From contig JAFEKR010000006.1 of NCBI GenBank assembly GCA_019022495.1, positions 620,001 through 684,000 on the forward strand: a DNA stretch of 64,000 nucleotides. The letters are read 5' to 3'. Below are positions 34,208 to 46,436 of this stretch, one piece after another. The DNA comes from Epichloe hybrida (taxonomy: Eukaryota; Ascomycota; Sordariomycetes; Hypocreales; Clavicipitaceae). Every line of letters begins with the position of its first letter. Position 1 is the stretch's first letter. The notes under the pieces are model-generated. The model did not search any database and was not told where the DNA came from. It saw only the letters and a program-made list of their open reading frames with translations. The position numbers and the translations under genes were made by a program.

Positions 34208-34932
34208 TGTTGAAGGACGGCTTGGGACAAACTATGTGACTGTGATCTCATGAAGAAGGGTTTCCGAATACGGCGGCAATGTGAGAAGTCGGAAGAGCGG
34301 CGGGGTCGTCGGATACTTGATGGGAATCAAGATGTGATAACAGCGGCGTAACGAGTACGGAGCAGTTCGTTGGCTATTGCTATTTTTTTGCGGAGTTTTG
34401 CTACGGCGACTCAATTTGGGGTTCTGTGTATGCAAGTGGATTGATAAAACTGCGGTATTGTTGCACGTGTGAAGGATGGGCGAAGTATTGTCCTCACCAC
34501 GAGGCTGTGGCGGCACTGGCGGATATGGCGTACTCGAGGCTCTTGCTACTTGTGTTACTCTTCTAGCATCCCTCATGCCGTCGTTCAACAGCGGTTTGCT
34601 TTCGCACCTTGGAGGGCAGCAATACGTTCTGCGGAACCAAGCTTGTTCAGCGGCCTCTTCGAACGGGCGGCGGCAAAAAAGTCTACATGCGTCATCAGGA
34701 GGACTTGAATTGCTTGCTTGCTTGCTCCACGTCAGCTCTTGTGTGGATTGTGGATCGTGGATTGTGGATTGTGGAGTAGCAGAAACTGCACGCGTGGACG
34801 CGAATCACGTGATGGCTTAGCTCGAACCGTCGACCTTGCCGTCCGTCGCAGCGAAAGCACCACATCCGTCCGTCATCTCCCTGCAGGGCCATCTTTCTTC
34901 CACTGTCCGTCCATTTTTTACCATCAATCACC
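34208..34932. other. Divergent promoter region of CMD-like gene and Spt16
   Basis: No gene recognised. The region holds GGATTGTGGATC-type short direct repeats (about 34743-34775) and a GCTTGCTTGCTTGC run near 34712-34727. Confidence 0.5.
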
Positions 34933-37900
34933 ATGGCGGACATCAAGATTGATAGCAAGCTCTTCCAGGAGCGTATTTCCCATTTTGCGACCGCATGGAA
35001 GAACGATCTTCGGTCCAAGGATGGGCTCTTTGGTGGAGCTTCCTCCATTGTGGTGATGATGGGCAAGATGGAGGAAATCCCTGAATTTCACAAAAATAAC
35101 GCCATGCATGTGAGTCGGATCGCCAAGTGAAGCTTGTGTGAGTGATGCTGCGGTAGAGAATTATACTGATGGAATTACATACTAGTTTTGGCTTCTTGGA
35201 TACGAGTTCCCGACGACTCTGATGCTGCTGACTGTGGACACGTTGTATGTGCTCACGACGCAAAAGAAAGGTATGCTCGATCGCCTTGCGAATCGCACTC
35301 GAACCGCGCACATCTGACAGCCAACAGCCAAGCATTTAGACCAGCTTAAAGATGGTCGGTTCCCGATCGAAGTTTTGGTCCGTGGCAAGGATGCAACCGA
35401 GAACGAGAAGCTTTTTGCTACAATTGCGGACAAGATCAAGGCGGCAGGGGTAAGGAAAAGATTCACCTCAACACAATGAAAAAGAAAAGAAAAAGAAAAA
35501 GAAAAAGCACTCTAACATGCGGGGTGCATGCAGAATAAAGTAGGGACCATTGCCAAAGACACATCCAAGGGACCCTTTGTCGACGAGTGGAAGAAGGTCT
35601 TCTCCGAGCAGTGCAAGGAAGTGGAGGAGGTCGACATCTCCGCCGCGCTTTCCACACACGCCTTCTCGGTCAAGGACGAGAACGAACTTCGAGCCATGCG
35701 AACGGCATCCAAGGCCTGCGTCGCCCTCATGACCCCCTATTTCCTCGACGAAATGTCCAATATCCTCGATAGCGAGAAGAAGGTTACACATTCTGCGCTG
35801 GCTGAAAAGGTCGACAGGAAGCTCGACGACAATAAGTTTTGGAAAACGGTGGAGCTACCCAACAAGGGCAAGCTCCCATCAGACTTCGACGCCAGTCAAC
35901 TGGATTGGATCTTGGGACCTGCCATCCAGAGCGGTGGCAAATACGATCTCCGTTTTGCGTCTGAAGCAAACAATGATAATCTGCATGCCGGCATCATCAT
36001 TGCTGGCTTGGGATTGCGATACAAGTCGTACTGTTCAACAATCGCGCGAACATACCTGGTTGACCCCAACAAGGCCCAGGAGAGCAACTATAAGCTGTTG
36101 CACATGATCCACAATAGTATTATCAAAGAAACCCGGGACGGAATGTCTGCCAAGGAGGTGTACACCAAGGCTCTGAATCTAATCAAAGTAAAGAAGCCCG
36201 AGATGGAGAAGCACTTCCTTAAAAACGTTGGCTGGGGTGTTGGCCTCGAAAATCGAGACCCAACCCTTGTCCTTAATGCGAAGAACAATCGCATTCTAAA
36301 GGACGGAATGACTCTCATTATTCACACTGGCTTCCAAGACATCAATAACCCTCAGCCCCAAGATAAAAACAGTAAGGTGTACTCCCTGGTACTGACCGAC
36401 ACTATTCGAGTCACCACGAGCGAGCCCGTCGTATTCACGGCCGAGTCACCCACTAGCGCCGACGCAAACTCGTTTTTTTTCAAGGACGACGAAGAAGCAG
36501 CACCCGCGCCGAAGAAAGAGAAGAAGGACTCGAAAGTTGGCGCAGTGGCTACCAAGAACATCACCAGCACCAGGCTGCGCTCGGAAAGATCAACACAGGT
36601 CGATGACGATGCCGAAAATAAGAGGAAAGAGCATCAAAAGGAACTGGCGACCAAGAAGCAGAAGGAGGGTCTGGCCCGATTCGCAGAGGCCACAGGGGAC
36701 AAGAATGGGACAGAAGTGAAGAAGTTTAAGCGCTTTGAATCGTACAAGCGAGACAACCAGTTTCCTTTGAAGGTGAAGAACCTGGAAGTCGTCGTTGATT
36801 CGCGAAATAGCACAGTCATTCTCCCCATTATGGGAAGACCCGTGCCATTCCACATCAACACAATCAAGAACGCTAGCAAAAGCGACGAAAACGACTATTC
36901 TTTCCTGAGAATCAACTTCTTGTCTCCTGGGCAGGGTGTGGGCAGAAAAGACGATCAGCCCTTTGAGGATGCTTCCGCACACTTTGTGCGAAGTCTGACA
37001 TTCAGATCTGCGGATGGAGATAGATACAGTGAGATAGCGACTCAGATCTCAAACATGAAGCGAGATGTCGTCAAGAAGGAGCAAGAAAAGAAGGATATGG
37101 AGGACGTTGTTGAGCAAGACAAGCTTGCCGAAATTAGAAGTAAGTTTTCTTGTCAGGCCTTGTCACGTCCAGCAGACTGTTGAGTCAAGTGCTAACGAGA
37201 CACGAATTTCAGATCGCCGGCCTGCTGTTTTGGACAACGTTTACATTCGACCAGCGATGGAAGGCAAGCGTGTTCCAGGCAAGGTCGAGATTCATCAGAA
37301 CGGTATCCGCTACCAATCGCCACTCAATGCACAACACCGTGTCGACATTTTGTTCTCCAACGTCCGCCATTTGTTCTTTCAGCCTTGCGCTCACGAGTTA
37401 ATCGTCATCATTCACATTCACCTGAAGGACCCCATCATCGTGGGCAACAAGAAAAAGACCAAGGACGTGCAATTTTACCGTGAAGCAACGGATATTCAGT
37501 TTGACGAAACGGGCAACAGAAAAAGAAAGTATCGCTATGGAGACGAGGACGAGTTTGAGGCTGAACAAGAAGAACGACGGCGTCGGGCTGAGCTGGACAA
37601 ATTGTTCCAGAACTTTGCCCAGAAGATTGCTGAGGCCGGTCGCGGTGAGGGCATCGAGGTCGACATGCCCCTTCGAGACCTGGGTTTCCACGGTGTCCCA
37701 TTCCGAAGCAATGTCTACATCCAGCCAACCACGGAGTGTCTCATACAGGTCGTTGAGCCACCGTTCATGGTCATCACCATTGAGGATGTCGAGATTGCTC
37801 ACCTGGAACGTGTGCAATTTGGTCTCAAGAACTTCGACATGGTCTTCATCTTCAAAGACTTCACCCGGGCCCCTTACCACATCAACACCATCCCCGTAGA

Positions 37901-38330
37901 ATTCCTAGACCGAGTCAAGGACTTCCTTGATTTGGCAGACATTGCCTTCAGCGAGGGTCCACTGAACCTCAACTGGCCCACCATCATGAAGACTGTGACG
38001 GCCGACACGCACCAGTTCTTTGTCGACGGAGGCTGGGGCTTCCTGCAGGAGAACTCGGACGAGGAAAACGCCGAGGAAGAGTCGGACGAGGAATCTGCGT
38101 TTGAAATGGACGATGACGATTTGGACGAGGTGTCGGAATCTAGCGAAGGGGGCTCCGACTTTGGCAGCAACGCCAGCGATGACGATGACGACGACGACGC
38201 AGATCTGGACAGCGAAGACGAAGGCGAAGACTGGGACGAGCTGGAGAAGAAGGCCAAGAAGAGAGATCGAGAAAGTGGATTGGAAGAGGAAGAGCAGCGC
38301 GGGAGCAAGAAGAAGCAGAAGAAGCGTTGA
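34933..38330 (+). CDS. SPT16: Spt16, large subunit of the FACT histone chaperone
   Basis: Exons 34933-35109, 35186-35270, 35328-35449, 35534-37139 and 37213-38330 give 1035 residues, the usual length. All phases agree. The N-terminus ([18 protein letters not shown]) leads into the aminopeptidase-like domain ([35 protein letters not shown]). The dimerisation/middle region includes [19 protein letters not shown] and [21 protein letters not shown] histone-binding domain has [20 protein letters not shown] and [20 protein letters not shown]. The last 100 residues are a Glu/Asp/Ser-rich acidic tail ending in a basic KKKQKKR. FACT (with Pob3) loosens and rebuilds nucleosomes ahead of and behind polymerases. 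The start is in context CACCATGGCG. Confidence 0.95.
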
Positions 38331-39116
38331 AGGCCCAACAAAGAGAGCTTCGGGTCGATTGAATACAAGGTTTATTTCCATGTCAATGTTGAGATGCTGA
38401 CGGATGTTGGACCCCAGCTATTACCACCCAATTAATTTTTTTGTTTGTCCCTTCTTGTACAAGAATATCACGGAGTTGAGTTCCTTGCGGATCAAGTTGA
38501 AATAACGGACCCTGATTTTTCTTTCTCTCTTGAACCGAGTCACGTTTGTAAGTAGGAAGAAATGGGAATAAATCGTCAATGTCAACAGAAACAAGGGTGT
38601 TGTTCCCAGTGCATGATTCCCCAATCATAAACAGCTTGTTGTCGTCTCTGGCAAAAATAAAAGAAAATAAATCAAGTTACACAACTCAACGCCTGTGATT
38701 CAAGTGAACAAAGAACAGAACATGATTTGCCACCCTTGGTCCTTGGCTGCAACCCAGCTAGCTCGCTCCCTTCTTTTGGTTTCTCTTCAAATCTTGTCAA
38801 ACCATTGATTTTACCAAATGAGTGCATTGGTATGAATCTGTGTAAAAAGACGTTTGCTATGGACGCTGAAATGTCCTGCATCAAATTCTGTCTTTTTTTT
38901 TTTTTTTTTGAGAGAAAAAAACCCCCCCCCCCCAAAAAAGTATTACTATACTGTACACCCTCAATTCCGCCCGAGGATATGAAGCAAAAGACACTTCTAG
39001 TCCCAGTCGCGGAGAGCCCACGCCGGCTGTGTGGACGGTAGTGCCGTGCTTGCAGACAGACAGCCTGCACTGGATACTGGAGAGATGCGATGGGCATGCG
39101 TACCCGGACGAACCGT
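38331..39116. other. Convergent spacer between Spt16 and Cdc50
   Basis: No gene recognised. Noteworthy homopolymers sit together at 38893-38939: a long T run, an A run, a C run and another A run. They are probably 3' UTR and terminator sequence of one or both genes. Confidence 0.5.
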
Positions 39117-40827
39117 CTAGGAATCGTTGGGACGAACCTCGCGGCCGCTGGCCATGGCCGTGCTGGGGCCAGAGGCCTTGGAGGCTGGGGCGTTGTTCCA
39201 TGATAGATAGGTGTGGTCACCGAGTTTCCTGCGGCTTTCTCGTCAGTTGGGGCGGTCCGAGCGGTCCGAGTTGGACTTGGGAGACGCAGGTGGACTGCGC
39301 GCGTTGGAACTTGCCTTGGTCGGATGAGATGCGTAGCAGTGAAGATGGCACCGAGGAGAATGCATACTCCGCCAACGGCAATGTAGGCGATGCCGAGGAA
39401 GTTGTTGCGTCCGCCCATGACGGTTCGAGTGGTAATGAGGACGGACTTGGATCCCTCGTACTTTTCAGCAGGGAAGACTGTTGAATTCCATGTTAGCATG
39501 TTTTGGGGGGGGGGGCCGCAAGTGAGTCAAGTCACCCTTCCACGTACAGTCATCAATGGCGATCTGATAGGTGCCGGCGTCCATGGCTTCATCATCGTTG
39601 CGCTTGTACAGCTTGGAAAATGTAGGCAGGCCGGCGGTGCGCATCCACACCTGGAACGCCTCCCACTCCTTCAGATTGGGCGGTGGGTTGTCATCGGTGT
39701 AATTCTTGGGGTACGCCTTGGCCCAGTTTGGCGGGGGCAACATGTCAGAGGGCTTATAGTTGGTCTTTCCGTAGAGATCTTTGTCGCTGTCCCACGCGAT
39801 GCCCTTGGTAGACATGCTGTACGGCTGGGGATCTTTGGAGCCGGGGGCGCTTAACCACATGGGGTCGCCGAAGGAGTCGTTAAACATGGAGTTGGCAATG
39901 AGACCGCAGGGATAGTAGGGCTTGCTGTCTGCGCCGGTCAGAGGGGTACATTTTGAAGAAGTGATGTCCTGATGGGAGCGGGCATCACCCCTGAGTTGGC
40001 TGAGATCGCAAGACTCGGCATATCGACGGTGGTTTTGGTAGAAGTTTGTGAGGTGGTAATAGAACAAGACTGGTGCGCCAATGCGCTCAGGCGTGGTGAA
40101 CTGCAGGTAGCACCGATCACCCTTCGTTTTCACGCCGTTGTACAACGTGATGTTGACGTTCTTCTCTGCAGCCCACTTGGCATTGACGGAGCCGTTATTG
40201 TTCTTAAAAGCAGTCTCGACAGCACTGCCGGGCATGGGCTTGAATTCGCTCTTTGTAAAGTCGCCGCCCTCCTTTAGACACTTGGTGTAGTCCAGCTTGA
40301 TCTCTTGCACCTGTTCCCCCACGACTTCGTTGTCAGCAAAAAAAGAAGGGGGAAATGGTTGGTCGGTCCGGCCACCAGCATCCAGCCTTACCTGCGAACT
40401 GGCGTACAGAAGTAAGCCGCCGATGGGTGCGAATATGATTCCGATGACGAAAAACAAGGGCAGAACGGTCTTGGGCGTTAAGATGGGTCTATGGTGTTTC
40501 GGGGTCAGAAAGAATGTCCTCTGTTGCGGTCGAGATGCGACATGTAGCGAGTGGTCGCAGAACATACTGCCACGCTTTCAATCGTTGCTGTCGGAACGCG
40601 GTGTCTGAGGAGTTTTGCGTCAGCATTTTCCCTCATCAACAGAATCCAAGTCGCCAACAAAGGCAGTGACTGCAGCCATAGCCCTCTGCCTAGTTGTTGT
40701 GAGTTTGCGCGACGAGAGTGCACTCACTCGGAGGTCTGCGACTCTTCTGCTTCTCGGGCTGCTTCGGCGTCGGTTCATGAGAATCGATGGAATCGGAATG
40801 ACCGGCTCCGCGCGGTGAGTCGGACAT
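39117..40827 (-). CDS. CDC50: Cdc50/Lem3-family subunit of P4-ATPase lipid flippase
   Basis: Six exons on the complement: 40728-40827, 40568-40604, 40392-40488, 39548-40310, 39315-39477 and 39117-39228. They give 423 residues. The start MSDSPRGAGHSDSIDSHE precedes NTAFRQQRLKAWQPILTP, a family block. The first membrane helix is VLPLFFVIGIIFAPIGGLL, followed by YASSQVQEIKLDYTKC. A large lumenal loop has paired Cys and N-glycosylation sites. The second helix is NFLGIAYIAVGGVCILLGAI. The C-terminus is KLGDHTYLSW and a Ser/Ala tail. The last intron (39229-39314) has a GC donor in perfect context AAG-GCAAGT, and no GT donor gives the right phase. The protein pairs with P4-ATPases and is required for their exit from the ER and for phospholipid flipping. 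Confidence 0.92.
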
Positions 40828-42105
40828 GGCGAAGAAAGTCGTCTGACGAAACGTCTGACGAGACAGACAACGCGATGAGAGTGGCCGTCGGGCGAGCTGG
40901 AAGGAAAACCGAAGATGGATATGGATATGAAAGAGCCTACCTGATGGTGGTAGAATGAGACGTGAGAGGTGACGCTTGTGGCAAGGGGTCCGTCAAACTG
41001 GAAACTGGAAACTGGAAACACGATGCAAGGCGCAGGATTGTGGCTCGTGCGTCTTCGGCGCAGCGAATAATAGGGTAGCTCGATGCTGCTTACTCCGTAC
41101 TTGTTGTGGCAGTTGCCGCAGCTGTCAGACGCCTCATCAGCCGGCTGTGCGGCGGTGCTGTCATCAGTAGAACGTTCCCGGCCTTATCGACAACGTCATG
41201 CTGCAGTTCTGCTTCCCGCTTCTATCGCCATTTACAGTGGGTCTTGGGTAATTCCGAACGAAAATCATCTGGTAATTGTATTACATGGCCAGGCGGCGTT
41301 TTTTCGAAATTACAACATGGACATGGACATGAACCCACTGTATCTCATCCCCGTCCTCAGTGAGGCGCAGCGCGTCCAGCCCCTGCACAGACCAGACTCC
41401 ATGGCCACTAGCTCCGGCCAGCAGCTCCGGCCAGCAATTCGATGCTTCATCTGCCATTTGTCTCGGGCATGGGCGATGCGTCCGGACCAATTCCGAGCCA
41501 TCGACGTGGTAAAAAAAAAAAAACAGGCGCTCCCGTTCTTGACACTCTGCTGCCTTTGCTGTTTCCTTTCTTCCTTCGCCGTGCTCTTTTGCTGGGAAAT
41601 CGGCAATTTCGCCAGTGCCAATCTTCATCACCGAGGACGCGAGGAGACAACCAACGACTTCTTCATCTCGCTACCTACCGCTCCATCGGCCGGTGCTATT
41701 AGCCTATTACCTCCCGCCTTCTTCCCCACAGCTCCTGAGCCCTTGCCAAACTGGACTGGGACCAGCGTCATCGCTCACAATCCTGGTAAGGGCACGTCTC
41801 TGTACGGATTACATGAATTGATTGATTCGTTGTACTCCTATTTCGCCTGTGTTGTGTTCCGTGAAAGCACCATTTCAACAGAAGTGCTGCTTCACTTCAC
41901 TTCACTTCACTTACCTTTATCCATTACTCTCTCTGTTTTGTATCACAAAGAACTTATTACCATGGTTGTTCTTTGTCATCCAGCCTGGCCTCTTTGAGAA
42001 AACCTGTTTTTACTCCCGGTCTCATCTCTGTTCCGCCGTCGCCTTGAAAGCATCGAGAACGACGTCCTCCCGTTTTCGACACCTTGCCGCATCACTACCC
42101 GCATC
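40828..42105. other. 1.3-kb divergent interval
   Basis: An open frame of 304 codons (41083-41997, +) is present, but it has no family features, crosses a poly-A run and contains simple CATGGA and CTTCA repeats, so I treat it as chance. TACTCCGTA lies at 41091-41099. The right part is likely the long 5' leader of the gene at 42106. Confidence 0.5.
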
Positions 42106-42704
42106 ATGCCCGAGCGACGGCCTTCACGATCAAGGATTAATAGTGGGTCGTCCACCATCCCGCAGATCGAAGTCAAGGCGCCTCCGCGAGTATCGAATAT
42201 GAAGCAAGAGCCCAGAGACACAGGATTTCCTGAGCCCTTCCGCAGTGGTAAGCAATAGAGATGATCCAGTCTTGATCCTGGCACCATGGTTTTTGACAAG
42301 AAGTCCCACGTACAGGCCCGAACACCACTCTTCCCCATCCTGAAGCAGACCTCTCGCCCAATGCCACGCTATCCTACGAAGACGTGTCCGCGGAACGAAT
42401 GTTGAAGAGACACCGCCTCTCCTTCCTCAAAAAGAACAAGCGGACTGTCAGCCACGGGACACTCGACCCTCAATCGGAAGCGCTGCGTAGCATCGTGTCC
42501 CTCTCGATGTTCGACGCTGACGGCGGCAAGAATCAATCCCACCATTTCGCCAACACATCAATGAACAGTCTCCGGTATTCCAAGGATGGATGGGACAGTG
42601 TGCACTCTAGCTCCAAGAAGGATGACGACGACACCCCGCCTACATCACCGGATATGCCTGAGCGCAGAAAATCAGGGCTTTACAACAGACTGAAGCGAAA
42701 CTGA
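42106..42704 (+). CDS. Hypothetical basic/Ser-rich protein
   Basis: Exons 42106-42247 and 42316-42704 give 176 residues. The intron runs GTAAGC to TACAG and is in phase. The N-terminus is MPERRPSRSRINSGSS, with a possible sumoylation-like segment (NMKQEPRDT). The central part is LSYEDVSAERMLKRHRLSFL followed by KKNKR, then a Ser/Asp-rich stretch and a basic end (RRKSGLYNRLKRN). There is no membrane segment or signal peptide. The K/R clusters suggest nuclear location. No family recognised; the clean intron and coherent composition support a real gene. Confidence 0.7.
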
Positions 42705-43067
42705 GCAAACAGAACAAGAACTGAAGCATCCCAGGTGCTTGGCGATTTACGATCCAACGGCTATTTGCATTCGTTTAATTGTACTTTTTTTTTTTTTCAA
42801 AAAAAAAAAAAATTCCCCCAATTCAATTACTTTCATTTAGCGACGGAGTTTATGGGTACATGTACGCCAGTCACATAGCTGGCACAGAGAATAGTATTCA
42901 AGGAGGGTTATCCGGCCGTACGTCCAAGACGAGTCCATCCTTTTATGGTGGCGCCTTTCCTAGAAATCGCCAGAACCTCAATACATTCAAACAAGTAAAA
43001 GAAAGAAACCACACCACGTGACTCCGTCACAAAGAACTTTCAAGAATTGCACTCTCCGAAAAGGACC
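42705..43067. other. Convergent spacer with poly-T/poly-A runs
   Basis: T and A homopolymers at 42784-42812 could form a U-rich/A-rich 3' processing region. No gene seen. Confidence 0.5.
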
Positions 43068-43451
43068 TCAACTCCCCCGATAAGTAGTGTAACTATAAGG
43101 GCTAAACAGCAACGGAACATGATAGTGCTGCCCCTTCTCAACCCTAAACACAACGACCGCTTCTGGAAAAAATGTGTTCCTGTCGCCAAAATACCCCGCC
43201 GTGTCGAAGCGCAACGTCCACGTCGAAGCTCCGTCCATCTCGCCGAGGACATGATGAAGCGTATGCGCGGGGACACGGCCCGGGTCCGAGCTACGCGGCG
43301 GCCAGACCGTTATGCGGCCGTCCTCGTCGGTCGACGACGTGAAGACGTAGGCTGAGGAAGAGCCGCCTTCGAGACGGACGCGGACGCCCATGGCGGGACA
43401 GCCGGCCGTTGTGTCGAGGATGTGGCAGGTGATGGGGTCTTTGGCTTCCAT
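43068..43451 (-). CDS. 5-hydroxyisourate hydrolase (transthyretin-like)
   Basis: Single exon, 127 residues. The protein starts MEAKDPITCHILDTTAG, the family start with the active-site histidine in TCH, has DEDGRITVW with the conserved arginine, and ends YSYTTYRGS, the C-terminal tetrapeptide diagnostic of HIU hydrolases as opposed to transthyretin. It hydrolyses 5-hydroxyisourate made by urate oxidase, in purine breakdown to allantoin. It has no visible peroxisomal PTS2 or PTS1. The gene stands alone here without other uricolytic genes. Confidence 0.93.
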   Translation of the reverse strand: MEAKDPITCHILDTTAGCPAMGVRVRLEGGSSSAYVFTSSTDEDGRITVWPPRSSDPGRVPAHTLHHVLGEMDGASTWTLRFDTAGYFGDRNTFFPEAVVVFRVEKGQHYHVPLLFSPYSYTTYRGS

Positions 43452-43587
43452 GATCGAAGTGGATGTTTGGGGGTAGGTAAATGGATGATGACGTTGTGCG
43501 AGAGATCACGGGCTGGAAATTATCGAGGACAAGTGGTGGTTTATCATGATGGAATTGATTAAGAACTGCACTCACTCGAATGGAGGG

Positions 43588-43630
43588 ACGCCACGCCACG
43601 CCACGCCACGCCACGCCACGCCCCGCCACG
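43588..43630. repeat. CCACG pentanucleotide tandem repeat
   Basis: About eight units of CCACG with one variant unit lie in the spacer upstream of the HIU hydrolase gene. Confidence 0.85.
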
Positions 43631-43861
43631 CTGGACGGCGCCCCCCCGCGATAGGGAGCGCACATGGCCGTCCGTGGTGGGGGCCACGCGTTAATAATAA
43701 CATGACAAAATGGGTTCGTTTTTCAAATGCAGAGCAACCCGGTACACAATCATATCAGGGCTCCATTCGTACCAATATTGAAGAATCTTTACTGAACCGC
43801 TCCAATGTTCACATCAAAGAGTACACCCCCTTCTTATTCGCACACACTTTCAGTTTGCCCC

Positions 43862-44856
43862 CTAAATGCGGGACCAGCCCCCATCCGAGGTCATGAACAT
43901 TCTTGCAAAACTACTAGGAGACTCCTCTCGCTCCGAGCCCAGCGCAAGAGGACTGATGCGCGGTGCAGACGACAAGGTACGCGACGACACGGGCCTGCTG
44001 GACTCGGACTGCAGACGACAACCCATGATGTCGAATGCGTCGTTGCTGGGTCCGGGACCGTAGTGTGTCGATGGGGGATTGGCGTATCTGCCGCGTCGGG
44101 CACATGATTCTTCCCAGTACGGAAAAGTCATATTGACGTCTTTGTGCTTGTCGGAAAACAGGATGCTCCAGAGCGATTCGTCCCTCTGCCGCCACTGCCT
44201 ACATCGGAAGAGGGCTATGACGAGGGTGATGAGCGCGAAGGCGGCTTTTTCGCAGGTCAGCGTTTCCACCTCATTTCGGAGCACTCGTGTTCTCGTCTTC
44301 CCTCTGGTTTTTTTTTGCACGAGTTGCATGCATGAGCAGAGAGGACAGGTGTTGTGCAAAAGGACATACCGAGGACCACGCCCGCTACCCCCGCCATCTC
44401 GGCCGTTGTGAGACCTTTTGACGGCGCTGCCTTGTCCTTGTCCAAGCTGATGTTGGAAAGAGTGGCCGTCGGCGAAGACGGCGTGTCGACCGTGCTGCTG
44501 AAATCCGAAGACGTAGTGGTAGTAGTGGTAGTGGTAGTGGTAGTGGTAGTGGTAGTTGCTGTTGTGGGATCTAAAATGACACTCGTCCAAGTAGACGTCG
44601 GCCTGACGGCTCTCACTCTTGTGGTTGTTGTTGGTGTCGGTGTCGGTGTCGGTGATGCGCACGCATCGGATGAGGTCCTTGCCACCCGCCGCAACGGCGA
44701 CCGTGGATCTCTTGGCTGCAGAACAATGTATAGCTTATCACAACTTGTGTAAATGGTCGCTATGGTCGGGACATCTGCCGCCGCCACGGAACCGGCTGCT
44801 TGGACGGCGCTCGTCACCACAGCCATGTTATCGGTGTATGTTGAGAAGCTAGCCAT
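43862..44856 (-). CDS. Thr-rich single-pass membrane protein
   Basis: Two exons on the complement, 44370-44856 and 43862-44244, giving 289 residues. The intron runs GTATGT to AAAAG. Splicing joins EMAGVAGVVL to AAFALITLVIALF, completing one membrane helix that neither exon has whole; this strongly supports the model. Upstream of the helix lies a Ser/Thr/Pro-rich region with an uninterrupted Thr run coded by an ACT/ACC hexamer repeat (about 44513-44562 on the plus strand), typical of an O-glycosylated stalk. Downstream is a cytosolic tail (RCRQWRQRDESLWS). The shape recalls Mid2/Wsc-type wall sensors, but no signal peptide is obvious at this start and no cysteine-rich head is seen. An extra upstream exon is possible. 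Confidence 0.7.
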
Positions 44857-46436
44857 TGTGCCTGGTGTAAGAGAAATGCGAAACCTCTTTCAGTCTCGCG
44901 TATGTCCTTTCAGAAAAAGAAGAAAGAAAAAGAACTCCCTCCCCTCGAAAAAAAAAAAAAGTCGAGTCTGCAAGGATTGTTCTGCAATAGAGACAAAACA
45001 AGACGCAGGATGCTGCCATTTATGGATATACAAACAGGTGCTGTCCAGGCATAAATCGTGGCGCATTTCTAAGCCATCGATCAGAAACTGAGCTGCGTAA
45101 AGCATTGCGGCAAAGGAATCCCGAAGCCGGCACTCGTATTGAACAAGCACAGTCTCTCTCTTTTCCCCCGCTTTCCGCACCCTGCGATGGTCTCGCGCTC
45201 CCCTGTGTTGGGGCTCCAAATAAGCATTGCATCTGTAACAAGAGAAGTAGCGCCGTTGGCCAAACCCCAGACGTCTAAGAAGCAGACTTTGAAGGTCCTC
45301 GGTATCTCTTGGTCGGACGATTGTCATATTTTCACGTGAGACTCGTCCGTCCTGTGCATTCATGCCCAGGTAACTCCGTAGAACTAGCCCGAATCCTGAT
45401 CGTGGTTTTGGGGGGGGGGTCGACAACTTTGCCCGACTCCACGACCGCATGAACAGGAACAAGCTAGTTGTTAGTGTGTGTGATATGCATGAATGACAGG
45501 ATCAGGCTAGGGGGGGGGAAAGGTCTGGAGTCGGGAGACTTCGTGCTCTTTGAAGCACAGAACCGTTTGCTACTCGAAGCTAGGAAAGGGTCGGATCGGG
45601 TCAGGACAACTGCATGATTCCAGATTCGCTCCTCGCAAAGTCGGGGAAGCGAAGAATCAAAAAAAGTCACAAATCAAAATCAAAATGGATATCGATTGGC
45701 TGGTTCCGATCGCGGGGAACTTCTCAAACGTAGTGCAGCTCGTTGGCGTGGGTGACGATGTCTCAAGTGGTCGGTCGGATAGCTCGTTCCATGAAGGCTG
45801 GACGGGAACGGAACCGTTGATGCCAACACAGAAAAAAAAAAAAAAAACAGCTCATGGTCTTCGTCAACGAGGATGAAAACCCCTCATGTCGCTACAGACA
45901 ATGCGCCAGCGCTCAAACTTGATCCGAATCGTCTTCAGCCCGGCAATCATCGCCTTCGGCATTTTTCTCGACCTCTTCGGGATATGTATGAGAACCCCGT
46001 CCCCCTCCATACGCACAGGGTGGGAAATGATGGCCCCCTGGATTGAAAGAATAAAAACAAAAAATATATAGAAAATGGTCATGTGTGTAGCCAAGCTAGC
46101 CGTCGTTCCATCAGCAACGGTGAAGCGTCTCACTCAGTTCATCATGTCCATTTCAGGTCCAGACATGCCCGCTTTCAAATTTGTTATCTTATCTGCCTTC
46201 CTGTCTGTCAGCTACTCCACTCTTTTATCTCGACGTGCCAAGACCAGTTGACGGTCCTGCAACTCCCCGTCATCCAAAAACAACTCCCCGGGCAAACAAC
46301 TTCCCGGGCGGACACGCTCTCTCCTTCCAACCTGCCTCGCGACGCCCTCATCGTCAACTACCTCTCCGAATTCTCTCCGAATTCTTCTCACCGACCTCAA
46401 CTTGCAGACAGAACCTCCCCCGCCCCCACCCCCACC
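44857..46436. other. 1.6-kb gene-poor interval
   Basis: No gene recognised. The longest frame (44890-45462, -) has no family features and includes translated A/T runs. Homopolymer runs lie at 44948-44960 and 45833-45847. The region from about 46100 is probably the GET3 promoter and leader. Confidence 0.5.

Noticed and set aside
38880..38940. Run of poly-T, poly-A, poly-C and poly-A as possible structured element
   Set aside because: Homopolymers of this kind occur in many spacers of the window, so a 3' UTR or terminator role is enough explanation.
41083..41997. 304-codon open frame on the plus strand
   Set aside because: No family features, contains translated homopolymer and simple repeats, and lies in the leader of the gene at 42106.
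43588..43630. Short tandem repeat as a possible CRISPR array
   Set aside because: Five-base units without spacers; a microsatellite, and the genome is eukaryotic.
44890..45462. 190-codon minus-strand frame with a CYRC motif
   Set aside because: Ends in translated A/T runs, no family features, no partner exons found.
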